Positions 1-7,356 of a stretch of DNA of 64,000 nucleotides are shown here, in pieces. Position 1 is the first letter of the stretch, and the number at the start of each line of letters is the position of its first letter. This DNA is from Betaproteobacteria bacterium HGW-Betaproteobacteria-22 (GTDB lineage Bacteria; Pseudomonadota; Gammaproteobacteria; Burkholderiales; Methylophilaceae). Made by a program: the position numbers and the translations under genes. The DNA is taken from the NCBI GenBank assembly GCA_002842285.1, contig PHCJ01000009.1:1-64000 (forward strand), read 5' to 3'. The notes beneath the pieces are model-generated. The model was given only the letters and a program-made list of their open reading frames with translations. It was not told the DNA's origin and did not search any database.

Positions 1-25
1 CGCTACCTGCTTTTTCTATGCATAA

Positions 26-79
26 GGTTTTTATGTAGGAGCAACTCTTTTTTACGCAGCGTTGCTCCTACATAAAACC
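26..79. repeat. Long inverted repeat with GTAGGAGC core
   Basis: Arms at 26-45 and 61-79 are complementary over 19 bp with a single bulged T, around a 15-base T-rich loop. Each arm contains the core TGTAGGAGCAAC. GTAG-headed palindromes of this kind resemble the REP elements acted on by RAYT transposases in Gammaproteobacteria (resemblance from memory). It lies upstream of the XoxJ-like gene and may also terminate transcription from a gene to the left of the window. Confidence 0.7.
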
Positions 80-209
80 TTTAAATTTAACTTAACTTTT
101 AAATAGCTAAATTATCTTAACGTGCTATTAAAATGCAATAACTTCTGCTAATTATTCAATAAATAATCAATTTTTAGTAACCAATGTTTTATACAAAATG
201 GGGTGTTAA

Positions 210-1853
210 ATGTCCAGTAAATCAGTTTTTAAGCTCACTTTAATAGCCGTTTCTCTTGCGGCATTAGCCTTGCCGGTAATGGCAGATGAGGTGCAAGCAC
301 CAAATTTAATTAAACAAATGGGTTCTCTACGTATCTGCGCCGATCCGGGCAATATGCCAATTACATCAGATAAAGGGGATGGTTTTTCAAACAAAATCGC
401 CACAATTATTGCCGAGGGCATGGGTACGCATACCAGCTATTTTTATCGCCCGTATTTAGAGCGCGGCCTAACGCGGCAAACCTTTGATAACAACGAATGC
501 GATATTTTAATGGATATGTCTCCCGATGATGATCGCATGATGACTACTATTCCGGTTTATCGCAGCACCTTTGTATTGGCGTACAGAAGCGATAAAGGGA
601 TCGCCATTAAGTCGTTGGATGATCCTAAGTTGTTGAATGATTACAAGGTTGGTGTATTTCAGCACTCGGCGATTCGCACCGTATTGCAAGAACACGGTAT
701 TAACCGCCATAACACGGTAGTACGCACTATTGCGCATGATGCTGACCTTAGACCAGAGCGTCAACCGCACATGGATGTGCAACTAATGATCGATGGCAAG
801 CTTGATGTGGCTGCCATTTGGGGGCCGATGGCAGGATGGTACAAAACCATGAAAAACGCACCGATTGAAATAATACCGGTGAATATGATGGAGGATAGAA
901 CACCCATGGAATTTTCATTAGCGATTGGGATGAGAAAAAACGCCAAAGACCTGAAAGCGGCTATAGAAGCGGTGATGATTAAAGAAAAAGACAAAATCAA
1001 AAAAGTGTTAGATGAATACGGTGTGCCGTTGGTGAAGTGTGAAGATTGTGTGGTTTCAGGCGACTTACCTTCACATGGCGCATATAAGTCACTTGTAAGA
1101 AAAGCATACGCACCATTGCAGTCAGATGTCGCCACATTGCCCGCCATGGTAGATGATGCGCTTAAACAAGGCTCAAGCTTAGAGCAGGAATTACACAACG
1201 CCACTATTGCACGCGACAACACGCGTATTGAGTATTTACTCAAACGTGGGGCCAAAGTCGATGCCAAAGATACCGAAGGGCAAACACCGTTAATGGTCGC
1301 GGCAAAAAGCGGCGATTTAAGCGTGCTTAATGGCTTGCTTGAATATAAAGCTAACCCTAACGCGCAAGATAGCGACGGCTGGACGGCCGCTATGTACGCA
1401 GTGCGTTCAAATGAGCCTAAAATTTTCCGCTTATTGGGTAAACACAAGGCAGATTTTAATCTCACCAATAAAGACGGCATAACCGCGCTGGCAATGGCTG
1501 TGAGTGACAATAAAGCCAATGCCGCCGTGGCGATGTTAGATAACAATGCTAACCCGGATTTTGCGATGGGTGCCGGTAAATATAATGCCTTAATGCTGGC
1601 CGTAACCAAAGGCAACCTAACTATGGCACAAACTTTATTGCAATATAAAGCTAACCCCAATGCAAAAAATGCAGGTGGCGTAACGCCGCTGATGATTGCC
1701 GCGCATAAAGATCAAGACATGATTGTGAGCTTGCTGTTAAAAGCGGGCGCAAAAGCAAATATGAAAGATGACGAAGGCAAAACTGCATTGCAGATAGCCA
1801 AACAAAACGATTCAGAAAAAGCGGTTGTGATGTTAGAAAAACCTGCGCAATAG
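210..1853 (+). CDS. XoxJ/MoxJ-like periplasmic solute-binding protein fused to ankyrin repeats
   Basis: 547 aa. A signal peptide (residues 1-25, ending VMA) is followed by a family-3-type solute-binding domain at about 38-285 with the LRICADPGNMP motif near residue 40, typical of quinoprotein-dehydrogenase-associated MoxJ/XoxJ proteins. From about residue 325 to the end there are five to seven ankyrin repeats (GQTPLMVAA, GWTAAMYAV and similar). XoxJ-type proteins are encoded beside lanthanide or calcium methanol dehydrogenases and are thought to help mature or activate the enzyme. The ankyrin tail makes it longer than a typical MoxJ of about 280-300 aa (family size from memory). Neighbouring cytochrome, beta-propeller and MxaD-like genes support the assignment. 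A weak GGGGTG lies just before the ATG. Two cysteines (CEDC, residues 277-280) precede the linker. Confidence 0.8.
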   Translation: MSSKSVFKLTLIAVSLAALALPVMADEVQAPNLIKQMGSLRICADPGNMPITSDKGDGFSNKIATIIAEGMGTHTSYFYRPYLERGLTRQTFDNNECDILMDMSPDDDRMMTTIPVYRSTFVLAYRSDKGIAIKSLDDPKLLNDYKVGVFQHSAIRTVLQEHGINRHNTVVRTIAHDADLRPERQPHMDVQLMIDGKLDVAAIWGPMAGWYKTMKNAPIEIIPVNMMEDRTPMEFSLAIGMRKNAKDLKAAIEAVMIKEKDKIKKVLDEYGVPLVKCEDCVVSGDLPSHGAYKSLVRKAYAPLQSDVATLPAMVDDALKQGSSLEQELHNATIARDNTRIEYLLKRGAKVDAKDTEGQTPLMVAAKSGDLSVLNGLLEYKANPNAQDSDGWTAAMYAVRSNEPKIFRLLGKHKADFNLTNKDGITALAMAVSDNKANAAVAMLDNNANPDFAMGAGKYNALMLAVTKGNLTMAQTLLQYKANPNAKNAGGVTPLMIAAHKDQDMIVSLLLKAGAKANMKDDEGKTALQIAKQNDSEKAVVMLEKPAQ

Positions 1854-1870
1854 CTTGGTGAAAGCGGGTG

Positions 1871-1904
1871 GGATTAAATCCTATGCATCTTTAGGATTTA
1901 ATCC
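1871..1904. repeat. 13-bp perfect hairpin after the xoxJ-like gene
   Basis: Arms 1871-1883 and 1892-1904 are perfectly complementary with an 8-base loop. There is no T-run after it, so it is not a classical terminator; it could be an RNA-processing or stabilising hairpin, or a small palindromic repeat. A related imperfect hairpin lies at about 5890-5926 after the third MxaD-like gene. Confidence 0.6.
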
Positions 1905-2025
1905 GTCATAGCAAACCATCTGCTAGGCGTTAAATGTAAGGTAAGTTGAAAATCAATTTTTATATTGCAAATTGGCAGTCATCAACCAGTTGGAATTTAG
2001 TGTTATTTAAATGAAAGGTTTTGAA

Positions 2026-2622
2026 ATGAAACTCCGTTATGTGGGCATTGTAGCCATATTTAGTTTGTTATCCATGGCGGCCTATGCCGTAGGCACAGAT
2101 AAAACACCCGAGAAGATTATAGCTGCCGCTGAAGATTCAGCAGCAGTAGGTGCAGATGGCTTCAGGTTGCCTGAACAAAAAGTTAAATCTACTGCGGCAG
2201 AAATTCCTCCAATGGCTTCAGATAAGTCCCCACATGATGTGGCGATGACTGCTGAAAAAGGCAGTCTTAAAAATCCATACAATTACAAGCCTATGAATCA
2301 AGATTTGGTTGCAGCAGGTAGAAAAAAATATATGAGTGTAAGCTGCAACGGTTGCCACGGTGGCAACGGTGGTGGTGGCATGTGCCCACCTCTTTCTAAT
2401 GCTACTTGGGTCTATGGTGCCGATGATGACACTTTATTCCGTTTAGTAGCATTAGGTAGTGATGAGCTTCTTAAACAAGGCTATACACGTAAAGGTCGCG
2501 AAAATGTAGTGGGCCCTATGCCTGCGCACGGAAAAATCGTTAAAACAGAAGATGATTTGTGGAGAATTATCTACTTCATTCGCGGTAATTTTCGCGGTGA
2601 AGAAAGAGACGTAAAGTGGTAG
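2026..2622 (+). CDS. Methanol-metabolism-type c-type cytochrome (XoxG-like)
   Basis: 198 aa from the ATG at 2026, chosen because AAAGG (2014-2018) sits 7 bases upstream and because the protein then begins directly with a signal peptide ending AYA. An in-frame ATG at 2011 would add five residues. One CxxCH haem site (SCNGCHG) is followed by a glycine-rich stretch and a third Cys in GGGMCPP. The DDDTLFRLVALGSDELL and VGPMPAHG blocks resemble cytochromes encoded beside PQQ methanol dehydrogenases (XoxG or the 'methanol metabolism-related' cytochrome family). Its likely role is electron acceptor of the periplasmic dehydrogenase; the precise subfamily is inference. The next gene follows after 7 bases. 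Confidence 0.75.
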   Translation: MKLRYVGIVAIFSLLSMAAYAVGTDKTPEKIIAAAEDSAAVGADGFRLPEQKVKSTAAEIPPMASDKSPHDVAMTAEKGSLKNPYNYKPMNQDLVAAGRKKYMSVSCNGCHGGNGGGGMCPPLSNATWVYGADDDTLFRLVALGSDELLKQGYTRKGRENVVGPMPAHGKIVKTEDDLWRIIYFIRGNFRGEERDVKW

Positions 2623-2629
2623 TTGCTAC

Positions 2630-3625
2630 ATGTGTTTAAGCGAACATCAGTCTAAGAGGCTGCCCGTATTGCTGGGTAGTCTTTTTTTATTAGCTTCAAG
2701 TGGATTGTTTGCAGCCCCCTTTGCCTACATTACCAATCAAGGAGCAGATAGTCTTTCTGTGATTGATTTAGGTATTGACAAGGTGGTGGCAACGATACCA
2801 ACAGGAAAGGCGCCAGTGGGGGTTGCAATAGACCACTTTCTTAACCGCTTATATGTCACAAATGTGGAAAGTCGTTCAGTCACAATCATCGACATGCTTA
2901 CAAATAAGGCAATAGGTGAAATAAAGTTAGAAATTGCGCCAGTAGGCATTACCTTGAGTAAAGATGCCTCACAGTTATTTGTAGCAGATTGGTTTCATGA
3001 CCATATTTGGGTGTTTGATACCAATAAAGCATTAGATGCTGGCGCAGGTCAGCATTATAAAAAAATCTCTATGGGTAAGGCCCCCGCAGGGATGGTCGTG
3101 AGTCGCGAAGGCGCGAGTTTGTATGTAGCAAACCGTGATAGTAACGAAGTAGGTGTAATTGATGTACGTTCATTAAAAGTAGTGAATAAAATTGCCGTGG
3201 GCAAGCATCCATTCGGCATGGCGCTAGGTGGCGATGGGCGAAATTTATACGTGGTGAATGTTGAAAGCAACTCGGTTTCAGTCATTGATACACGTCGAGA
3301 TATAGTGACCGCCACCATCAAAGTAGGTGAGCATCCCTATTGTGTGGTGACCAACCCAGATGGCTCACGGGCATATGTGACCAATACCGGGGCTGATAGT
3401 GTTTCGGTGATAGATACCAAATTGCAAAAAGTCATTGCAACCATCCCTGTAGGCGGTTTTCCAGAAGGTATTAGTTACGACGCCAAAAGTAACCGCGTAT
3501 ATGTCGTTAGTTGGATGGAGGATGCTGTGGACGTGATTGACGCCAAAACCAACCAAAAGACCAACAGCATTGCTACGGATTCAAAAAGCCGGGCATTTGG
3601 GCAGTTTATTGGTAACCCCCTTTAA
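2630..3625 (+). CDS. YVTN-type beta-propeller protein, PQQ-catabolism associated
   Basis: 331 aa with a signal peptide (about 1-28, ending LFA). The rest is a run of YVTN/NHL-like blades: YITNQGADSLSVID, YVTNVESRSVTIID, YVANRDSNEVGVID, YVVNVESNSVSVID and YVTNTGADSVSVID, about 40-45 residues apart, consistent with a seven-bladed propeller. Proteins of this type are encoded in clusters for PQQ-dependent alcohol oxidation; their biochemical role is not established. It starts 7 bases after the cytochrome gene with no clear ribosome-binding site, which suggests translational coupling. A second propeller gene of similar length lies 2.4 kb downstream. Confidence 0.75.
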   Translation: MCLSEHQSKRLPVLLGSLFLLASSGLFAAPFAYITNQGADSLSVIDLGIDKVVATIPTGKAPVGVAIDHFLNRLYVTNVESRSVTIIDMLTNKAIGEIKLEIAPVGITLSKDASQLFVADWFHDHIWVFDTNKALDAGAGQHYKKISMGKAPAGMVVSREGASLYVANRDSNEVGVIDVRSLKVVNKIAVGKHPFGMALGGDGRNLYVVNVESNSVSVIDTRRDIVTATIKVGEHPYCVVTNPDGSRAYVTNTGADSVSVIDTKLQKVIATIPVGGFPEGISYDAKSNRVYVVSWMEDAVDVIDAKTNQKTNSIATDSKSRAFGQFIGNPL

Positions 3626-3663
3626 GCTTTACAACTGTTTTCAAAATCTTCAAGGAGTAATAA

Positions 3664-4122
3664 ATGAAAGTCACAAAATATATGTTATTTGCGTTATTAA
3701 GTGTCTCATCAGTGAGTGCATACGCAGATGCTATCACCGCACAAAAAATTGCGGATAAATATGCCGCTACGGCAAAAGCTGTTGATCCAAGCTACGTTGG
3801 CCTATCTGCTGAAGAGGGCAAGACATTCTTTAATCGCGAGGTTATACAGTTCAAAGGGGATGTAAATAACCCTGGTAAGGCAATTGCCTGTGCATCCTGT
3901 CACACATCAAATCCAGCAGACCCAGGTAAACATATTGTTACAGGTAAAGCTATTAAGCCATTGTCTCCAGTTGTAAATTCCAAACGATTTAGCTCGGTGA
4001 AAGATGTGGAAAAGAAATTTACTAAACATTGCAATGAAGTAGTGGGAAGTGATTGTACTCCGCAAGAAAAAGGTAATTATATTGCCTATCTGCTTACTGA
4101 AAAAACGCCAAGTAAGAAGTAA
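3664..4122 (+). CDS. SHP-like monohaem cytochrome c (DUF1924 family)
   Basis: 152 aa, signal peptide ending AYA (about residue 20), one haem site CASCH. After the haem come TGKAIKPLSPVVN and the C-terminal block CNEVVGSDCTPQEKG. This pattern (single CxxCH, 'TGK.I.PL.P', then a cysteine pair eight residues apart) is that of sphaeroides haem protein, a high-spin cytochrome with an Asn ligand and a disulfide that binds O2 or NO in Rhodobacter. Role here unknown; its place between a PQQ-associated propeller and MxaD-like genes suggests periplasmic electron transfer or oxygen sensing. AAGGAG precedes the ATG. Its stop codon overlaps the next ATG by one base (TAATG). Confidence 0.75.
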   Translation: MKVTKYMLFALLSVSSVSAYADAITAQKIADKYAATAKAVDPSYVGLSAEEGKTFFNREVIQFKGDVNNPGKAIACASCHTSNPADPGKHIVTGKAIKPLSPVVNSKRFSSVKDVEKKFTKHCNEVVGSDCTPQEKGNYIAYLLTEKTPSKK

Positions 4123-4703
4123 TGCGATTGATGATTAAGAGGCGTTATCGTTTTTTAGTGACGGCTGTTTTAATAGCCGTCATTTTCACTCCTTTATACG
4201 CTAGCGCTTGCGGACCGAGTCCTCAAAAAGTCACCAAAGAAATTGTCATTAAAGCCCCGCCAAAAAAAGTCTGGGCATTGATAAGCGATTTTAGTGCAAT
4301 GCAAAAATGGCATCCAGATGTGTTATCAAGTGTGCTAGAAACTAAAGCCGATCCAGATGGTAAAGCAGCCAACTATCGCACGCTAACACTTAAAAATGGT
4401 GGCGCTATCATTGAAAAACAACGTGAAATGCAAGCAGGAGAAATGAAATTAGGTGCGGTGATGGAGCAAGGCGATATTGCAGTCAGCAATTATTCAGATG
4501 TTATTGCCGTAAAACCTAGCTTAGTTGCAGGCGAAAGCGTGGTGACGTGGGTTGGGCGATTTAACAATAAAGCCAATTTGATGCAAGCCCCTGTAGGACA
4601 AGACAACGCCACGGCTATTGCCGCTGTTGAATCTTGGTATGACACTGGCTTGCAAGGTTTGAAAGAAAATGTAGAAAAAAGTCATTTGTTGATGGTGCGT
4701 TAA
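4122..4703 (+). CDS. MxaD-like SRPBCC-family periplasmic protein (copy 1)
   Basis: 193 aa with an N-terminal signal peptide (about 1-30). The mature part has the START/Bet v1-like (SRPBCC) signature KVWALISDF...KWHPDV near the N-terminus and GRFNNKAN towards the end. MxaD of methylotrophs belongs to this fold and stimulates electron transfer between methanol dehydrogenase and cytochrome cL. This is the first of three adjacent paralogues. The ATG overlaps the stop of the SHP gene; an alternative ATG at 4131 is in frame. Unlike the other copies it begins its mature region with a cysteine (SACGPS), possibly lipid-modified, although the preceding residues are not a canonical lipobox. Confidence 0.7.
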   Translation: MRLMIKRRYRFLVTAVLIAVIFTPLYASACGPSPQKVTKEIVIKAPPKKVWALISDFSAMQKWHPDVLSSVLETKADPDGKAANYRTLTLKNGGAIIEKQREMQAGEMKLGAVMEQGDIAVSNYSDVIAVKPSLVAGESVVTWVGRFNNKANLMQAPVGQDNATAIAAVESWYDTGLQGLKENVEKSHLLMVR

Positions 4704-4746
4704 ATAAGCACCGTCGTAAATTTTTAATTTTTAGGAGTTTTATAGT

Positions 4747-5286
4747 ATGAAATTGTTATCTATTCTTTTTTCAGCAACATTCTTATTGCCAATGTCAGCC
4801 GCAGCTGCCAATGCACCTACCCAACAAAAAGTGATTCGTGAAGTGGTGATTAAAGCAGAGCCAGCCAAAGTATGGGTGATGGTGAAAGATTTTGGTGGCA
4901 TTCATAAATGGCATCCAGCCGTAGAAAATACTATTACCGAAACTAAAGCCGATCAAGATGGCGTTAAATTGCCGCACCGCCTACTCACGTTAAAAGGTGG
5001 CGGTACAATTTTAGAAAAACAAACCATCAACTCAGATGAGGACATGAAGTTGGAATATAAAATCGTAGAAGGCGTATTACCCGTAAGTGGCTATCGTGCA
5101 GTAATGACTGTAAAAGCTGGCCCTGCGGCAGGTGAATCAACTGTAACTTGGACAGGCCGCTTTTACAATAAGGCGAATGATGTACACCCGAAACCTGGTG
5201 AGGATAACGAAACCGCCATCAAAGCCATAGAAGGCGTATATGACACAGGATTACCAAACTTAAAAAAAGTAATTGAAGCGCAATAG
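4747..5286 (+). CDS. MxaD-like SRPBCC-family periplasmic protein (copy 2)
   Basis: 179 aa with a signal peptide ending AAAA (about residue 20). It shares with copies 1 and 3 the blocks VKDFGGIHKWHPAV, LLTLKGGG, TVTWTGRFYNKAN and YDTGL. A good ribosome-binding site (AGGAG) lies about 10 bases before the ATG. By family it should bind a hydrophobic ligand or modulate the methanol dehydrogenase-cytochrome interaction; ligand unknown. It lies 43 bases after copy 1 on the same strand, so probably one transcript. Confidence 0.7.
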   Translation: MKLLSILFSATFLLPMSAAAANAPTQQKVIREVVIKAEPAKVWVMVKDFGGIHKWHPAVENTITETKADQDGVKLPHRLLTLKGGGTILEKQTINSDEDMKLEYKIVEGVLPVSGYRAVMTVKAGPAAGESTVTWTGRFYNKANDVHPKPGEDNETAIKAIEGVYDTGLPNLKKVIEAQ

Positions 5287-5322
5287 TTTTTTCAATATTT
5301 TGAGTCAAAGGATAAAGTGCGA

Positions 5323-5874
5323 ATGAAAAAGTTTTTAGCAATGTTAGCTGTGGTTTGTTTAACACCTGTAGCTGCGCAAGCACATGGGCCAAGTGGCCAA
5401 AAAGTGGTAAAAGAATTTGAAGTAAAAGCCGAGCCAGAAAAAGTTTGGGCTTTACTCAAAGATTTTGGTGCAATTGATAAGTGGCATCCTGATGTCACTA
5501 ACGTTAAATTAGAGGACAGAAAAGATACTGAATCAGATAAAACATTGCCACACCGTTTAGTTACCCTTAAAAATGGGGCTACTCTCCTAGAGAAGTTGCG
5601 TGAAGCTAATGATACTGACATGAAGCTAGACTATAAATTAGTGGATGGCAAAGAAAGTACGATTGCCGTGAGTAACTACCGCACCGTGGCGCAAGTAAAA
5701 GCAGGTAAGGCGGCAGGACAATCTACCGTAACCTTAACCGCACGTTTCTACAACAAAGCCAATACGATGGAAGCACCAGCAGGCGCGGATAATCCAGCAG
5801 CAAATAAAGCAATTAATGAGCTTTATGATGCAGCGGCTATAGGCCTAAAAAAAGCATTAGAAACTGGGAAATAG
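5323..5874 (+). CDS. MxaD-like SRPBCC-family periplasmic protein (copy 3)
   Basis: 183 aa from ATG 5323; a GTG at 5317 is also in frame and the AAAGGA at 5308 would fit either. Signal peptide ends AQA. SRPBCC blocks KVWALLKDFGAIDKWHPDV, HRLVTLKNG and TARFYNKAN are conserved with copies 1 and 2. Ancestral duplication of one mxaD-like gene is the simplest explanation of the triplet, but the copies have diverged enough to have separate roles. It is followed by an imperfect hairpin and then a terminator-like stem at 5985. Confidence 0.7.
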   Translation: MKKFLAMLAVVCLTPVAAQAHGPSGQKVVKEFEVKAEPEKVWALLKDFGAIDKWHPDVTNVKLEDRKDTESDKTLPHRLVTLKNGATLLEKLREANDTDMKLDYKLVDGKESTIAVSNYRTVAQVKAGKAAGQSTVTLTARFYNKANTMEAPAGADNPAANKAINELYDAAAIGLKKALETGK

Positions 5875-5984
5875 TTCTGTGCTTAAATTCGGGAATTTAT
5901 CCCATGCTATTTTGGGATTTATTAAGTATCCAGGTTGCCAACACCAGCATTAATATGTACTTAATCACACTCCAAAGTGTTTAC

Positions 5985-6016
5985 GCCAGACACCTAAACC
6001 GTGCCTGGCTTTTTTA
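5985..6016 (+). terminator. Rho-independent terminator after the MxaD-like triplet
   Basis: A GC-rich stem (GCCAG-ACAC paired with GTG-CCTGGC) is followed directly by six T residues. It separates the MxaD-like genes from the second beta-propeller gene, which therefore probably has its own promoter or depends on read-through. Confidence 0.65.
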
Positions 6017-6037
6017 CAAATTTAGCAAGGTGAATTG

Positions 6038-7024
6038 ATGATGAAATCAAGCAAGGCAACTTCCATGAAGTTTAAGCAAACTACCATATTGCTTGTGGCG
6101 GCTTTATCTGCCAGTGGCCAGGCGTTGGCAGCACCGTATGCATACGTACCTAACGAGAGGGATGGTACGGTCTCGGTGATCGATACTGCCACCGACCAGA
6201 TTACACATACTTTACCAAGCAAAGGACGGCTGGGCAAAAAAATTCAAGGGCTTGCGCTTGATTCTGCAGCTAAAACTTTGTTTGTGGTCGATGCAGAAAG
6301 TGGTGCACTGAAGGTGGTGGATGTTACCTCGCATAAACTTCTAAAGAATATACCTGTTGGTGAAAGCCCGGAGAGCATTAATCTATCGCCTGATGGCAAC
6401 ACCATGGCGGTCTGCTTAGAAGAAGAAAACGCTGTGGCCTTTGTCGATATTGGCTCATTGAAAATTTCACATAAGGTTAAAATTCAAGGTAAAAATCCTG
6501 AGCATTGCGTGTATTCGCAAGATGGAAAATGGCTGTTAGCGAGTAATGAGGAAAGTAGCGATGTTGACGTACTGGATGTGTCGACTCAGAAGTCTGTTGC
6601 ACGCATCAAGTCAGCTGGGCATCCGAGAGGTATAGGTTTTATGCCAGATGGCAAATTTGCATATATCGCCAATGAAGAAGCTAACTTAACGGAAGTGATA
6701 GATACAAGCAGTTGGAAGGCGATAAAAAGTATACCAACTGGTTTAAGAGCAAATGGAATTGCTGTTTCGCCAGATGGTGCCAATGTGTACGTTTCAAATG
6801 GTGGTGATGGCACGGTGAGCGTGATTGAAACTAAAAGCAACACAGTTGCAGCAACTATCAGGGTCGGCAAACGACCATGGAACATGGCCCTGACGCCTGA
6901 TGGTAAGAAACTTTATGTTGCTAACGGACGTTCTGACAATATTTCCGTAATCGACACAGTTACACAGCAGGTGGTACAGACCATAGCTGTTGGCAAGTTA
7001 CCGTGGGGGGTAGTGATTCGCTGA
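6038..7024 (+). CDS. YVTN-type beta-propeller protein (second copy)
   Basis: 328 aa from ATG 6038, chosen because AAGG (6027-6030) is 7 bases upstream; ATG 6068 would leave a tidier signal peptide (MKFKQTTILLV...ALA) and is a real alternative. Repeated blades YVPNERDGTVSVID, VVDAESGALKVVD, ASNEESSDVDVLD, YIANEEANLTEVID, YVSNGGDGTVSVIE and YVANGRSDNISVID are visible. Periplasmic; same architecture as the 2630-3625 protein but divergent in sequence. Likely an accessory of PQQ-dependent oxidation; its molecular role is not known. Confidence 0.7.
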   Translation: MMKSSKATSMKFKQTTILLVAALSASGQALAAPYAYVPNERDGTVSVIDTATDQITHTLPSKGRLGKKIQGLALDSAAKTLFVVDAESGALKVVDVTSHKLLKNIPVGESPESINLSPDGNTMAVCLEEENAVAFVDIGSLKISHKVKIQGKNPEHCVYSQDGKWLLASNEESSDVDVLDVSTQKSVARIKSAGHPRGIGFMPDGKFAYIANEEANLTEVIDTSSWKAIKSIPTGLRANGIAVSPDGANVYVSNGGDGTVSVIETKSNTVAATIRVGKRPWNMALTPDGKKLYVANGRSDNISVIDTVTQQVVQTIAVGKLPWGVVIR

Positions 7025-7356
7025 TAGAGTTCTGCCTACACAAGATGACTTCCTAGGTTGCTATGGGTAGCTATGCACAGGGGTTAGCTGGGAAGGTCAG
7101 CTAATTATAAATTTGATAAATTGCCAGTGGTGGCTTATGTGCTTTTAACAGAGACTTAAAATTTGAATCCGCCTTAGTTGATATATTCACGATACAACTT
7201 TATTTTTTAGTGCGAAATTACGAACACCTAAAATCAAGGAGTTAACGTGATTTTTAGGGTACAACTTTAATATGAGCGAACACGGAGGGTAATAAAGTTT
7301 CATATCAAGTGTAGAATCTCAGCATTGGTAGATAAACACTATCCCTGAGGTTACCC
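7025..7356. other. Intergenic region without a recognisable gene
   Basis: About 330 AT-rich bases. TACAACTTTA occurs twice (about 7193 and 7260). The only reading frame with a good ribosome-binding site (AAGGAG, then GTG at 7247) stops after seven codons. No RNA gene or strong hairpin recognised. It probably holds the promoter of the FAD oxidoreductase gene. Confidence 0.4.

Noticed and set aside
761-1660. 299-codon antisense frame in the xoxJ-ankyrin gene
   Set aside because: It lies entirely opposite a strongly supported gene and its translation shows no recognised motif.
7247-7270. Seven-codon frame with a good ribosome-binding site before the FAD oxidoreductase
   Set aside because: Too short and without leader-peptide features such as runs of one regulatory codon.
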